Shown here: positions 9,501 to 17,001 of the stretch, one piece after another | How positions within the stretch are numbered: position 1 is the stretch's first letter | Layout: each line of letters opens with the position of its first letter | NCBI RefSeq assembly: GCF_017353185.1 | Contig: NZ_JAFMYV010000006.1 | Location: 186,001-250,000, forward strand | Reading direction: 5' to 3' | Source: Fibrella rubiginis | GTDB lineage: Bacteria > Bacteroidota > Bacteroidia > Cytophagales > Spirosomataceae | Length of the DNA: 64,000 nucleotides | Notes under the pieces: model-generated | What the model was told of the DNA's origin: nothing | The model's database searches: none | Seen by the model: only the letters and a program-made list of their open reading frames with translations | Program-made: the position numbers and the translations under genes

Positions 9501-9753
9501 TGAAGCCAATATAAGAGATTACCAATACGGCATCGTTGGGGGCTGTGATTTGGTAATTACCGCCAGCATCGCTCGTCACACCACGGGTAGTACCCTTGAT
9601 CGTAATATTCACACCCGGTATCCCGGTTCCATCGGTCTGTGACGTTACACGTCCCGTTCGATTGGTGCCCTGACCAAATACTGTCACACTCACTAACATG
9701 AGGCACAGCACCAGCCCGAGATAGCCTGTCCTGGCTAAGTAAAAATTTGACAT
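6565..9753 (-). CDS. SusC/RagA-type TonB-dependent receptor
   Basis: A complete 1062-residue outer-membrane receptor. The signal peptide spans residues 1-28 (ending SVTVFGQG), followed by the regulatory-like beta-sandwich (GIPGVNITIKGTTRGV), the TonB-box-like VVVTGYS near 115, the plug (RIRGFGTVG, PLYIVDGVP, DATAASIYGSRAGNGV) and a long barrel ending in the aromatic residue of VGLNLSF, the expected C-terminal barrel signal. It transports a ligand handed over by the SusD encoded 27 bp downstream. Its N-terminal 240 residues are close to those of the receptor at 1-1922, so the two loci probably arose by duplication or share a regulatory origin. Confidence 0.96.
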   Translation of the reverse strand: MSNFYLARTGYLGLVLCLMLVSVTVFGQGTNRTGRVTSQTDGTGIPGVNITIKGTTRGVTSDAGGNYQITAPNDAVLVISYIGFKSQEVTVGNKTAINVTLAEDVASLSEVVVTGYSSQSKREITGAVATVNPRDLLSLPASDVSQQLQGRVAGVTVINDATPGGGATVRIRGFGTVGNNDPLYIVDGVPTQNISNLNQNDIETFQVLKDATAASIYGSRAGNGVVIITTKRGKPGAARINIDAYYGMQQWAKKGEVLSSADLGKYLYLADINAGKTPSHGQYTFGPNGEVTIPAYVFPSAGKEGTAAVDPKLYSLTPDNIYAITKSANTNWFDEVTQTAPIRNYQVGASGGSENGRFALSAGYFSQDGTVKFIGYDRYSVRANSEFTVKKRFRIGENLTISYGSRKGGFGNSEEQNAVSGSYKHHPLLPVYDIAGNFAGSRGLNLGNNSNPYATLYRDQENRYNSLRVLGNTYLEADVVPGITVKTSLGIDANSDRAKYLGRANPEYIEGNFINGLTDQSRYGYQWVWTNTVSYSKTFNALHKVDAYVGTEAIRAFQEFFEAGRQRFFNEQKDIQSYLDLGSRSTSTNGGRVERDFSLFSYFGKLNYAYNDRYLFQAILRQDRSSRFQGSGQAALFPAVSAGWRISDEAFMKDGLSFVNDLKIRAGWGQTGNQEIGDYNAYTTYQSDTFHSGYPVNGSASDANQGFDIRNFGNPNAKWETTTSTNFGIDATLLKNHLNIEFDLWTRLTTNMLIASPFTFSHGDAGVPAFNVGEMRNRGVDLGITYKNTTGKMRYSTSVNFSTYRNEVLKLDESTGTTIFGDNSRVPGGAVTRTKVGQSISSFYGYKVLGIFQSDEEAKAWAPYVDGYNRAGKFKIADINGDGKINDDDRTFIGSPHPDFTYGINVNVGYGPFDLTLFGSGSQGNKIFNYTRYFTDFNTFQGNRSRRALYEAWSPTNKGGTVPIPDANDQVSSRPSTYFVEDGSYFRLKNVQLGYTLPAVLANRVGLGNAQVYLQGQNLLTFTGYTGLNPEISGTGGNRTLGFDGGYMPVSRTITVGLNLSF

Positions 9754-9810
9754 AGTTTTGAGGGATATATGATTGTTTTTACAGAGTAATCAGAATTGAT
9801 TACCTGCTAC

Positions 9811-9840
9811 CAAAATAGATATTTAGCCAGGCGACTACAA
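9811..9840 (-). promoter_or_regulatory. candidate promoter for the susC-susD operon
   Basis: On the minus strand TTG (9840-9838) is followed after 20 bp by TATTTTGG (9817-9810), one nucleotide short of TAnnTTTG. It would give a leader of about 50 nt. The match is imperfect. Confidence 0.4.
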
Positions 9841-10301
9841 GCAACTTTAAACCAGGCAAGAAATAGTTATACAAAAGCTAGTGATAAAAGCTGTTTTTAG
9901 TTAAAAAAATACAATTGTATAGAATATGTATGTACATCGTTTTGAGTAAAATAAGTCACTGTTTTAGTTATACGACGTACACTGTATTTGCGTATTTATA
10001 CATAGGTGTGTACCTGCGCATAGAGCTGATAACGGGCATTCGGGGAATATTCCAGTGGATATTATGTTTTAGCTAAAACACATGGAGGCAACCAGATTCC
10101 CTTTCTACGAAGCGAGAACTAGGCGCACAACTCATATATATTAATTCGTTGATAGTCAGCCACTTATATTATACCTTTTCCTCTTGACTCTGTCTTCTTC
10201 AGAGGCAGAATCCACTATATAAAATCAGAGCTTTATATTTTTGAATTTGACTACTATAACGTATCTTTAACTCAGTAAACAACCCCCTTAAAAAGGCAAA
10301 A
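9841..10301. other. AT-rich intergenic region without a recognisable gene
   Basis: About 460 bp of low-GC sequence lie between the divergent susC and the gene at 10349. I see no convincing reading frame or RNA gene. A TATTTTTG box at 10236-10243 on the plus strand could be part of a promoter for the downstream gene, but no TTG is correctly spaced. A small stem (GGGGTC 10302-10307 with GACCCC 10315-10320) lies 28 nt before the ATG at 10349. Confidence 0.6.
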
Positions 10302-10348
10302 GGGGTCTCAACCGGACCCCCTGCTCGAACAGTAAACAACAAATACTA

Positions 10349-10996
10349 ATGAACACGCAAAGCAAGAACACAATCGAGACAATTCAAAACGCAGAGGTCC
10401 TGAAACCGTATCAAAAGTTTCATGAGGGCACTGGTGAAGTGGTTAGTCGCTATAAATACCTGGAGGGTCACCCCCGGCAGTATCGGTTCGATGCCAAAGA
10501 GGGCGTGTTCAACATCAACGGTACCGAGAAAGTGGGCCGTACGCTGACATTTCAGCCTATTGCCTGGCGCATTTTCACAGACAACATCCTGAACATGGGC
10601 ACCAAGAACTGGGCCGAGCTGTTTTTCATTGATGAGAAAAACTGTGTTTCGGCGGTGCTGTTCCACGGTTATTCGGTCGACAATATTTTCCGCCTCATCG
10701 AGCCACTGTATTATGACGACCTGACCCTGGCCGACGTAGTGATCACAGCCGTAGCTGAGAAGAAAGAGAACAACAAAATTCAGCCTAAAGGTGTCTACTA
10801 CATCGCCAACTTCAGCTATAAGATGGCCGACGCCGAAAAAACGGCTGAGTTGAAGCAATACGCGAACGATTACAAGGTGTTCCGCCAGGAAACGCTCACC
10901 GACATTGCCAACATCAAGACGGCATTCAACTATTACAATCCCTTCGCTCACGCGATTGACGAACCTGCTCCGGCCCTGTTGACGGCGGGAGAATAA
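10349..10996 (+). CDS. unknown cytosolic protein upstream of a RecE-like nuclease
   Basis: I do not recognise this 215-residue protein. It has no signal peptide or membrane segment and is a mixed alpha/beta soluble protein with a charged middle (VAEKKENNKIQPKGVYY) and a short Ala/Pro tail. It is the first of three plus-strand genes (10349, 11129, 12005), the second being a RecE-like nuclease. In phage recombination modules such nucleases sit beside a single-strand annealing or binding protein, so that role is conceivable, but nothing in the sequence proves it. A 41-bp-arm hairpin separates it from the nuclease. Confidence 0.8.
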   Translation: MNTQSKNTIETIQNAEVLKPYQKFHEGTGEVVSRYKYLEGHPRQYRFDAKEGVFNINGTEKVGRTLTFQPIAWRIFTDNILNMGTKNWAELFFIDEKNCVSAVLFHGYSVDNIFRLIEPLYYDDLTLADVVITAVAEKKENNKIQPKGVYYIANFSYKMADAEKTAELKQYANDYKVFRQETLTDIANIKTAFNYYNPFAHAIDEPAPALLTAGE

Positions 10997-11015
10997 AATT
11001 GGTTTAACGTTCAAG

Positions 11016-11112
11016 GGCTAAAGTCTAACACGGTCCGCCGCTGCGGTTGCTTCGCGTGCGCTGTAGCAGAGCGCGAAGCAACCGCAGCGGCGGACCGTGT
11101 TAGACTTTAGCC
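11016..11112. repeat. perfect 41-bp-arm hairpin
   Basis: Arms 11016-11056 and 11072-11112 are complementary over all 41 bp around a 15-nt loop, with a GC-rich centre. It occupies nearly the whole gap between two co-directional genes and ends 16 bp before the nuclease ATG (11129). There is no T-run, so it could be a terminator, an RNA-processing signal or a barrier limiting nuclease expression. Confidence 0.9.
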
Positions 11113-11128
11113 ATGAAACTCATCCCGC

Positions 11129-11953
11129 ATGCTATCTCCGTTGTCATTCGATCAGTTGCCCCAGGCGGCGCTGTCGTTTAGGCGGGCGCTGCCCGTTGAT
11201 TATCGCTCGTTGCCGCGCGTGTCGAACTCCGACCTGACCCGGCTGAAAGAAGAGCAACTAGGTGCGATGCCTTCGGCGCGGTGGGCCACAGACCGGACCC
11301 GCACCTTTGGCAAAGCTTTTCACCAGCATTTGCTGGAACCAGAGTCGGTAGCCACCGTGATGGAACAACTCCTGCCCGACCTGGCCAACGAACGGCTTAC
11401 GGCCACTGAACAGGTAAAACTGGACGGGCTGATGAAAACGGTACAGCGCGACTCGTTTTGCCGCCGCTATCTGCGTCAGGCCGACCGCTGGGCCAGCCAG
11501 CAGGAACGGCTGTTCACTGGCCTCGACGAGATTCAACCACAAACAGGGCAAAGCGAGCGCGAACGGGTGGTTCTTTTCACTGATCCTACCACGCAACAAC
11601 CCTGCAAAGCCCGCCTCGATCTGGTCTATACCAGCCCGAAACGCCAGAACGCCCTAATTCTGGATTTTAAAACCACGTCGGCCCGTACTCAGGCGCAGTT
11701 TCTGCAAAGCTGCTACGATTACGACTACGACCGGCAGGTGGCGTTCTACCTCGATAGTCTCCGTTACGCCGACAACAACGAATGGGCCGATACTAAACGG
11801 TTCCGGTTTGTGCTCATTGGCGTGATGAAACAAAGGCCCCACCGCCTGTTTGCTGTTGATGCAACATCCATTCCGGGGTTTGTGGATTATGGGCGAAAAA
11901 AGTACCGATTCTGGCTCAGAAAGTGGCAGGAGTCGAGCGGTTTAATGGACTAA
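11129..11953 (+). CDS. PD-(D/E)XK nuclease, RecE/exonuclease VIII-like
   Basis: A 274-residue member of the PD-(D/E)XK superfamily resembling the C-terminal nuclease of RecE. Supporting motifs are SNSDLTRLKEE near residue 32, GKAFHQHLLEPES near 61, RLDLVY with the first catalytic Asp near 163, DFKTTSA with the Asp-x-Lys pair near 178, and YDRQVAFYLD with the Gln-x3-Tyr motif near 200. All catalytic positions are present, so it should degrade one strand of double-stranded DNA. No recT, integrase or phage gene is nearby, so it is either a chromosomal relic or part of an uncharacterised three-gene unit with the genes at 10349 and 12005. Confidence 0.85.
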   Translation: MLSPLSFDQLPQAALSFRRALPVDYRSLPRVSNSDLTRLKEEQLGAMPSARWATDRTRTFGKAFHQHLLEPESVATVMEQLLPDLANERLTATEQVKLDGLMKTVQRDSFCRRYLRQADRWASQQERLFTGLDEIQPQTGQSERERVVLFTDPTTQQPCKARLDLVYTSPKRQNALILDFKTTSARTQAQFLQSCYDYDYDRQVAFYLDSLRYADNNEWADTKRFRFVLIGVMKQRPHRLFAVDATSIPGFVDYGRKKYRFWLRKWQESSGLMD

Positions 11954-12004
11954 TTGGCGTCTGATTTTGTTCTAAATAGAGGGCCGCTTTACGGTCTAAC
12001 ACTC

Positions 12005-12388
12005 ATGGAAACAAGCACTCAGTTTACCGATACCGCCAGCCTCACCGCCGCTCTATTGTCGGTGCGACCTTCCCGAATTCAGTTCGATTGGGGTACCGAT
12101 AACTGGGTTCTCTGGATCGAAGACCTCAGCATCACGGGTACGCTGCTCGACCAGATGGCTGAGGTGATTGACCGGGTAGGCTTCGCCATCGAACTACAGA
12201 CCGGCTGGGACCACCGTGAGGAAGCAGACACCTTCCACCCGTTATTTGGCTATCGGCTTCTCCTGCGCGACGCTACGGGCCTCTGGCACGGTATACGGGT
12301 CGACGCCGCCGGACGATTCATAAACACCACGCCTTTGCAGGAACTGGATTACGAAATCGCCTACGACAAAGTGATGTGGATTGACTAG
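12005..12388 (+). CDS. small unknown soluble protein downstream of the nuclease
   Basis: A 127-residue protein that I do not recognise. It is acidic and rich in Trp and Asp (IQFDWGTDNWVLWIEDL, GLWHGIRVDAAGRFI), with no signal or membrane segment. A TTG codon at 11954 could extend it by 17 residues, but the ATG at 12005 (METSTQF) is preferred. It begins 51 bp after the nuclease stop, so co-transcription is likely. Its stop overlaps that of the convergent VCBS gene: the tetranucleotide CTAG at 12385-12388 supplies TAG to both strands. Confidence 0.7.
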   Translation: METSTQFTDTASLTAALLSVRPSRIQFDWGTDNWVLWIEDLSITGTLLDQMAEVIDRVGFAIELQTGWDHREEADTFHPLFGYRLLLRDATGLWHGIRVDAAGRFINTTPLQELDYEIAYDKVMWID

Positions 12389-15300
12389 CGTTTCTCGGTA
12401 CGGCTGCGGCCACTGGCGTCGATCACGTCGATTCGCGTCACCCGAGGTCCAACCCATAACGCGCGGCTCGACTGCGACAAAAACGAATTGCCCCAGGGCA
12501 GTTCGTTTTTTTGTTTGTGGCCGTCGGCGAAGGTCAGCAATACGGCTACATCAGAAGGTTTTGGACGAAATAGCTTGCCCGCAACCGCCCCGCCAAACGC
12601 ACAGAGCATACCCCGGTTCTGGCTGGCTACATACAGTGGATTACCCTTGGCATCGGGCAGGCTGACAAATCCTTTGGCATTACCCGGCACACAAAAGCCA
12701 GAACGGGCCATAGGTTGCGGCACAAAACCACCTTTACCATCGCCGCGCAGGTAGAGGCCATTCAGCGCATCATAACGGCCAATCAGCACTTCACCGCTGT
12801 AGTCATTACCTACCGCCAGCAGGTCCAGCTTTCCGTCATGATCAACGTCGGTAGCCGACATACCAAATAGCGGAGCCAGTTGTGCCTGCATGGGTAGCGG
12901 ACGCATCTCGAAAGCCCCGTTGCCTTTGTTTTCGATATACATCGACCGCAATTCGTTGGCCTCCAGAACAGTAGCCTGCTTCATTTCTTCAGGTTTGAGC
13001 AGCTTGTCGATACTCGCCTGGGTGAAATCGCGGTACTGTTGAAAACGTCCCCGCATCAGAATCATTTGTTTGATCAGGTCGTCGCGGCCATGAAACGTGA
13101 ACTCGCGACGCTTACCCGTTTCGTCAGGAATGAATACGGTCGGGATGGCATCATAAAAGCCATTGTTATCGAAATCGCCAGCGTAGAGCCGCACAGGCTC
13201 TTTTTCATTTGCCCGCATCCGGGCGTTGAGGCCCAGGTTACCAGCCACGTAGTCGATATCGCCATCATTGTCGAAATCACCTGCCGTGAGGGAGTTCCAC
13301 CAGCCCAACTTGTTGCCCAGCTGTTTGTCGGCTTGTTTGTTTTGGAGTTTGCCCTGCTGGTTTTCCAGGAGTGTGACAGGCATCCATTCACCAGCAAGAA
13401 GCAGATCGGGGTCGCCGTCGTTGTCGGGGTCAGTCCAGAGGGCGTCGCAAACGAGGCCGATGTCTTTTAGAGCGGGGGCAACCTGAGCCGTAACATCGGT
13501 GAAGTGAGGTTGGCCCGGTTTTCCCCCGTCGTTGCGCAGCAACAGGCTCGACGTGGCTTTAGGGTACTGGTCGGGCACTACGCGGCCACCCACAAACAAA
13601 TCCAGGTCACCATCTTTGTCAAAATCCGCCGCTTTCACGCACGATTTGCTGGTGGTGTTGGCGGGTAGCGCCCCCACCGCCAGCGTAAATTGCCCGGTGC
13701 CGTCGTTCACGTAAAGCCGATCCTGGTAAGCCGTGGGGGTGTTGTTGCCTTCTACGCTGCCACTGGCAATGTATAAATCCAGATCACCGTCGGCATCGGC
13801 GTCGAAGAAAAGCGTACCCATATCTTCCTCCACTTTTTGCTCCGGCGTTTGAGCAGGCAGGCCCTTTTTCTCTACGAAAGCGCCTGACGCTGTCTGCAAC
13901 AGCAGTTGCCCCACGTGCTGCCGCGAGCCGCCCACAAACATATCATCCAGCCCGTCGCCGTTGACATCGCCCACCGACACCGCCGGACCAAACTGCGAAA
14001 GCTTGTGAGGCAACAATTTCTGGTTGTTGAAGTCGATGTATTCAGGCTCCGTATGAGTAATGGCGAGACCCAGCGAATCGGTCACGTCGCGCAGCAGCGG
14101 CCGCACGGGGCGGTTTTCGGTGGGCGTTTCGGTGGCATCGGCTTGCCGAAGGGCCAGCACCTGATTAGGCTTCACGTTGCGTAACGTTTGCTGGCGGGCG
14201 GGCTGCCCATCGTGCGCGGGCCATATCACCCGCAGTTCATCAATTTTAGTGACGTCACCCAGGCCAATATGGCCAATGGGCTCTACAGTAGAGAGATAAC
14301 CGCGATAGGGACTATGCTCATACACCTGCTGCCTGACCTCTCCGGCGCGGTTTTTATAATGAACTTCCACAAACGCGCCCAGTCCCATGCGGTTATGGTC
14401 GGGTCCGGCGAATGTCAGCCGCAGGTAGCCCGCCTTGGCTGGAACCTCCGCCCCCACCTTGTCGATCAGGTTGTTGCGGTACACAAAGGCCGAGTCGTTG
14501 ATGTTGTTGACCACATAATCCAGGTCACCGTCATTATCGAGATCACCGTAGGCAGCGCCATTCGAGAAGCTCGGCGTTTTCATGCCCCAGGCTTCGGTCA
14601 CGTCTTCGAAGTTGGGGATATTGCTGGCATCTGAAACGCCCTTATTGCGGAAGGCGTAGTTTGGGATTTTCACCACCGGAATCTGGTCCAGCAAAAACCG
14701 TTTCGTCGCCACCGACGAACTTTGCGCCCGAAATGATACGAAATCGCGGTCGGTTACGTCCTTCGGAAACCCATTGGTAATCAACAAGTCACGATAGCCG
14801 TCGTTGTCGAAGTCAACCAGCGACGGTGCCCAGCTCCAGTCCGTTTCGGCCACGTCAGTCAACAAGCTAATCTCGCTGAAGAGTGGCGCTCCTTTTTCCA
14901 CCTGTTGCACGGGTACCTCATGACCAGGCATCATCAGCGGCTGCCCGGTAGTGAGGCCCCGCGTACCGGGTCTAGGCCCCTGATTTAGTTGCAATGTGTT
15001 GCGGACATACTGGTAATTGAAGCCATAATGCTCGTTGTTGAGGTAGGTTTGGTAATTGTTTGGCCCCACCAGCATCTTCTTGCGGAAGTTGTCGCGTGGG
15101 AGCATGTCCACGGCCACAATGTCCATCAGCCCGTCGTTGTTAATGTCGGCCACATCGTTGCCCATCGCTGAACTGCTGGTGTGTTTAAAATACTGACCAG
15201 CTTCATCACGAAATCCAGTATGTTGACTACCAGCGTGTTGATTCACCCAAAGCAGGTCGTCGGAGAGGTAATCGTTGGTCACATAGACGTCGCGCCAGCC

Positions 15301-16098
15301 ATCGCGGTTCAGGTCGGTGATGTTGATACCCAATCCAAAACCTTCCATCTGGATGCCTTCCTGCTTCGACACGTTAGTAAAGACGGGGTGGCCCAGTTTT
15401 GCGTCGAAGTCATTGCGGTACAGGCGGTCGGTCGTTTTCGACGAACCGTCGGCTAGCTTGTAGTGATATGAGTTGGGGCTACCCTGCTCAATGGTATTGG
15501 TGAGCACGTACAGATCCAAATCACCGTCGTTGTCGTAGTCGAAAAAAGCCGCGTTGGTAGTATGGCCGTTGTCGGCGATGCCATATTCACGGGCCATCTC
15601 ACGAAACACGGGGGCACCATGCTGAACGCCCTGATTCACAAACAGCATGTTCTCGCGCTTCACCGAATCTTTGCTCACAGTAGCACCCACGTATAGGTCC
15701 ATCCGCCCGTCGTTGTTAATATCTACCGCTGCCACGCCCGAACACCATTTGCCCCCACCGCCAACGCCCGCCGCAGGGGTAATATCGCGGAACTTGAGTT
15801 CATGCGTATTGGGTTGGGTCTGATTCAGAAACAGCCGGTTAGGCACCTGATTCCCAGTGAAGAATACGTCGGTGCGACCGTCATTATCGAAGTCGGCAAG
15901 AGCCACACCGCCGCCATTATAGATGTATTCAAAATCAACAATGTTCATGCTGTCATTGTCGATGATGCGGTTGGCGAAGGTGATGCCAGTGTCTTCAGCA
16001 GGCAGAAGTGAAAAGAGCGGTTTTTGACCAAGCTGGCAGGCATCAAGACCAATAAAAAGGCTCAATACAGTGCACAAACTCAGTAAACGGGTATTCAT
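12385..16098 (-). CDS. giant VCBS/FG-GAP repeat lipoprotein with ASPIC/UnbV domain
   Basis: About 1237 residues, exported and lipid-anchored: the signal ends in a lipobox with Cys21 (IGLDAC). At least 14 calcium-binding DxDxDG repeats of the VCBS/FG-GAP type are visible (for example DFDNDGRTD, DINNDGRMD, DYDNDGDLD, DVNGDGLDD, DADADGDLD, DVDHDGKLD), forming one or more beta-propellers. An ASPIC/UnbV segment lies mid-protein (YRGYLSTVEPIGHIGLG, then ELRVIWP). Such CRTAC1-like proteins are common beside SusC/SusD genes and probably bind ligands or mediate adhesion at the cell surface. An in-frame ATG at 16122 is possible, but the signal peptide fits the ATG at 16098 better. Confidence 0.92.
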   Translation of the reverse strand: MNTRLLSLCTVLSLFIGLDACQLGQKPLFSLLPAEDTGITFANRIIDNDSMNIVDFEYIYNGGGVALADFDNDGRTDVFFTGNQVPNRLFLNQTQPNTHELKFRDITPAAGVGGGGKWCSGVAAVDINNDGRMDLYVGATVSKDSVKRENMLFVNQGVQHGAPVFREMAREYGIADNGHTTNAAFFDYDNDGDLDLYVLTNTIEQGSPNSYHYKLADGSSKTTDRLYRNDFDAKLGHPVFTNVSKQEGIQMEGFGLGINITDLNRDGWRDVYVTNDYLSDDLLWVNQHAGSQHTGFRDEAGQYFKHTSSSAMGNDVADINNDGLMDIVAVDMLPRDNFRKKMLVGPNNYQTYLNNEHYGFNYQYVRNTLQLNQGPRPGTRGLTTGQPLMMPGHEVPVQQVEKGAPLFSEISLLTDVAETDWSWAPSLVDFDNDGYRDLLITNGFPKDVTDRDFVSFRAQSSSVATKRFLLDQIPVVKIPNYAFRNKGVSDASNIPNFEDVTEAWGMKTPSFSNGAAYGDLDNDGDLDYVVNNINDSAFVYRNNLIDKVGAEVPAKAGYLRLTFAGPDHNRMGLGAFVEVHYKNRAGEVRQQVYEHSPYRGYLSTVEPIGHIGLGDVTKIDELRVIWPAHDGQPARQQTLRNVKPNQVLALRQADATETPTENRPVRPLLRDVTDSLGLAITHTEPEYIDFNNQKLLPHKLSQFGPAVSVGDVNGDGLDDMFVGGSRQHVGQLLLQTASGAFVEKKGLPAQTPEQKVEEDMGTLFFDADADGDLDLYIASGSVEGNNTPTAYQDRLYVNDGTGQFTLAVGALPANTTSKSCVKAADFDKDGDLDLFVGGRVVPDQYPKATSSLLLRNDGGKPGQPHFTDVTAQVAPALKDIGLVCDALWTDPDNDGDPDLLLAGEWMPVTLLENQQGKLQNKQADKQLGNKLGWWNSLTAGDFDNDGDIDYVAGNLGLNARMRANEKEPVRLYAGDFDNNGFYDAIPTVFIPDETGKRREFTFHGRDDLIKQMILMRGRFQQYRDFTQASIDKLLKPEEMKQATVLEANELRSMYIENKGNGAFEMRPLPMQAQLAPLFGMSATDVDHDGKLDLLAVGNDYSGEVLIGRYDALNGLYLRGDGKGGFVPQPMARSGFCVPGNAKGFVSLPDAKGNPLYVASQNRGMLCAFGGAVAGKLFRPKPSDVAVLLTFADGHKQKNELPWGNSFLSQSSRALWVGPRVTRIDVIDASGRSRTEKR

Positions 16099-16285
16099 AC
16101 GCATGAAAACGGCGGGTTGCATTTTATAAAAATAACAGGGTACAATTTACGCATTCCACGTTTAAGAGACCCAAACGAATCCGTTGAAACCAACTCAGCT
16201 TTTCGATACCCACAGGATGTTGTTTCACATTTCGAAAAAAGAATTCATATTTGGAAATTCCTACCGTGATCAATACGTTACAAGA

Positions 16286-16588
16286 ATGGTTGTAATCAGC
16301 AAGACCACACTCAATGAGTTTGGCAAAAACAATCCAGATGTCGCATCAGCATTAAATGACTGGTACACAATTGTTCGCGCAGCCAACTGGCGAGCGTTTG
16401 CTGATATAAAGCAGACATTTAATTCTGTTGACTACGTTGGTGATAACCGGTACGTTTTCAACATTAAAGGCAATCAGTATCGGTTAGTAGCTCTTGTTTT
16501 TTTCTCTGTCCGCACTGTATACATCAAGTTTATTGGTACACACAGTGCATATGATCGAATAGACGTTACCACAATAGACTCGAAATAG
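16286..16588 (+). CDS. higB: HigB-type mRNA interferase toxin
   Basis: A 100-residue toxin of the HigB branch of the RelE/ParE superfamily, which cuts mRNA on the ribosome. It shows the family order: LNEFGKNNPDVASALNDWY near the N terminus, ADIKQTFNSVDYV in the middle, then RYVFNIKGNQYRL and the C-terminal VYIKFIGTHSAYDRID. A longer in-frame start at 16184 would add 34 residues that do not resemble HigB, so the ATG at 16286 is preferred. The antitoxin gene follows after 2 bp. Toxin-first order is the normal higBA arrangement. Confidence 0.93.
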   Translation: MVVISKTTLNEFGKNNPDVASALNDWYTIVRAANWRAFADIKQTFNSVDYVGDNRYVFNIKGNQYRLVALVFFSVRTVYIKFIGTHSAYDRIDVTTIDSK

Positions 16589-16590
16589 TC

Positions 16591-16956
16591 ATGACCGTAC
16601 AAAACTGGGCTGAACATAAGGCTGCCCTTCAGGAGCTTGATCAGTTGATACTGGATGGTTTCGAAGGAAATACAGAACGCGAAGCTCATTTCGCGCAACT
16701 AGCATTAGCTGTAGAGACTTTCGAAGACAGTATTCCACTGATGCCAATTCGGGTACCGGAGACGCTACCAGGCCTGATTCAGGTAAAAATGGCCGAACGC
16801 CAGATGAAGCAAAAAGATATGGCTACGTTCTTGGATATTTCTGCCGCACGCTTCTCAGAGTTTATGAACGGCAAGCGGCGTATCACGATTGATTTAGCCA
16901 AAAAACTCTACGAACGCCTCGACATCAGTCCAGAGTTTATTCTAAAAAAAGCGTAA
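16591..16956 (+). CDS. higA: HigA-type antitoxin with XRE helix-turn-helix
   Basis: A 121-residue antitoxin that should bind HigB and repress the shared promoter. The N-terminal 60 residues are helical and acidic. The C-terminal half is an XRE-type helix-turn-helix (about 65-118: KMAERQMKQKDMATFLDI, ARFSEFMNGKRRI, LAKKLYERLDISPEFIL). It starts 2 bp after the toxin stop, so translation is probably coupled. Confidence 0.93.
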   Translation: MTVQNWAEHKAALQELDQLILDGFEGNTEREAHFAQLALAVETFEDSIPLMPIRVPETLPGLIQVKMAERQMKQKDMATFLDISAARFSEFMNGKRRITIDLAKKLYERLDISPEFILKKA

Positions 16957-17001
16957 ACGACTGCCTGCTGCCACTACCCACTCCCACTCTTCTTTCCTCT
17001 A

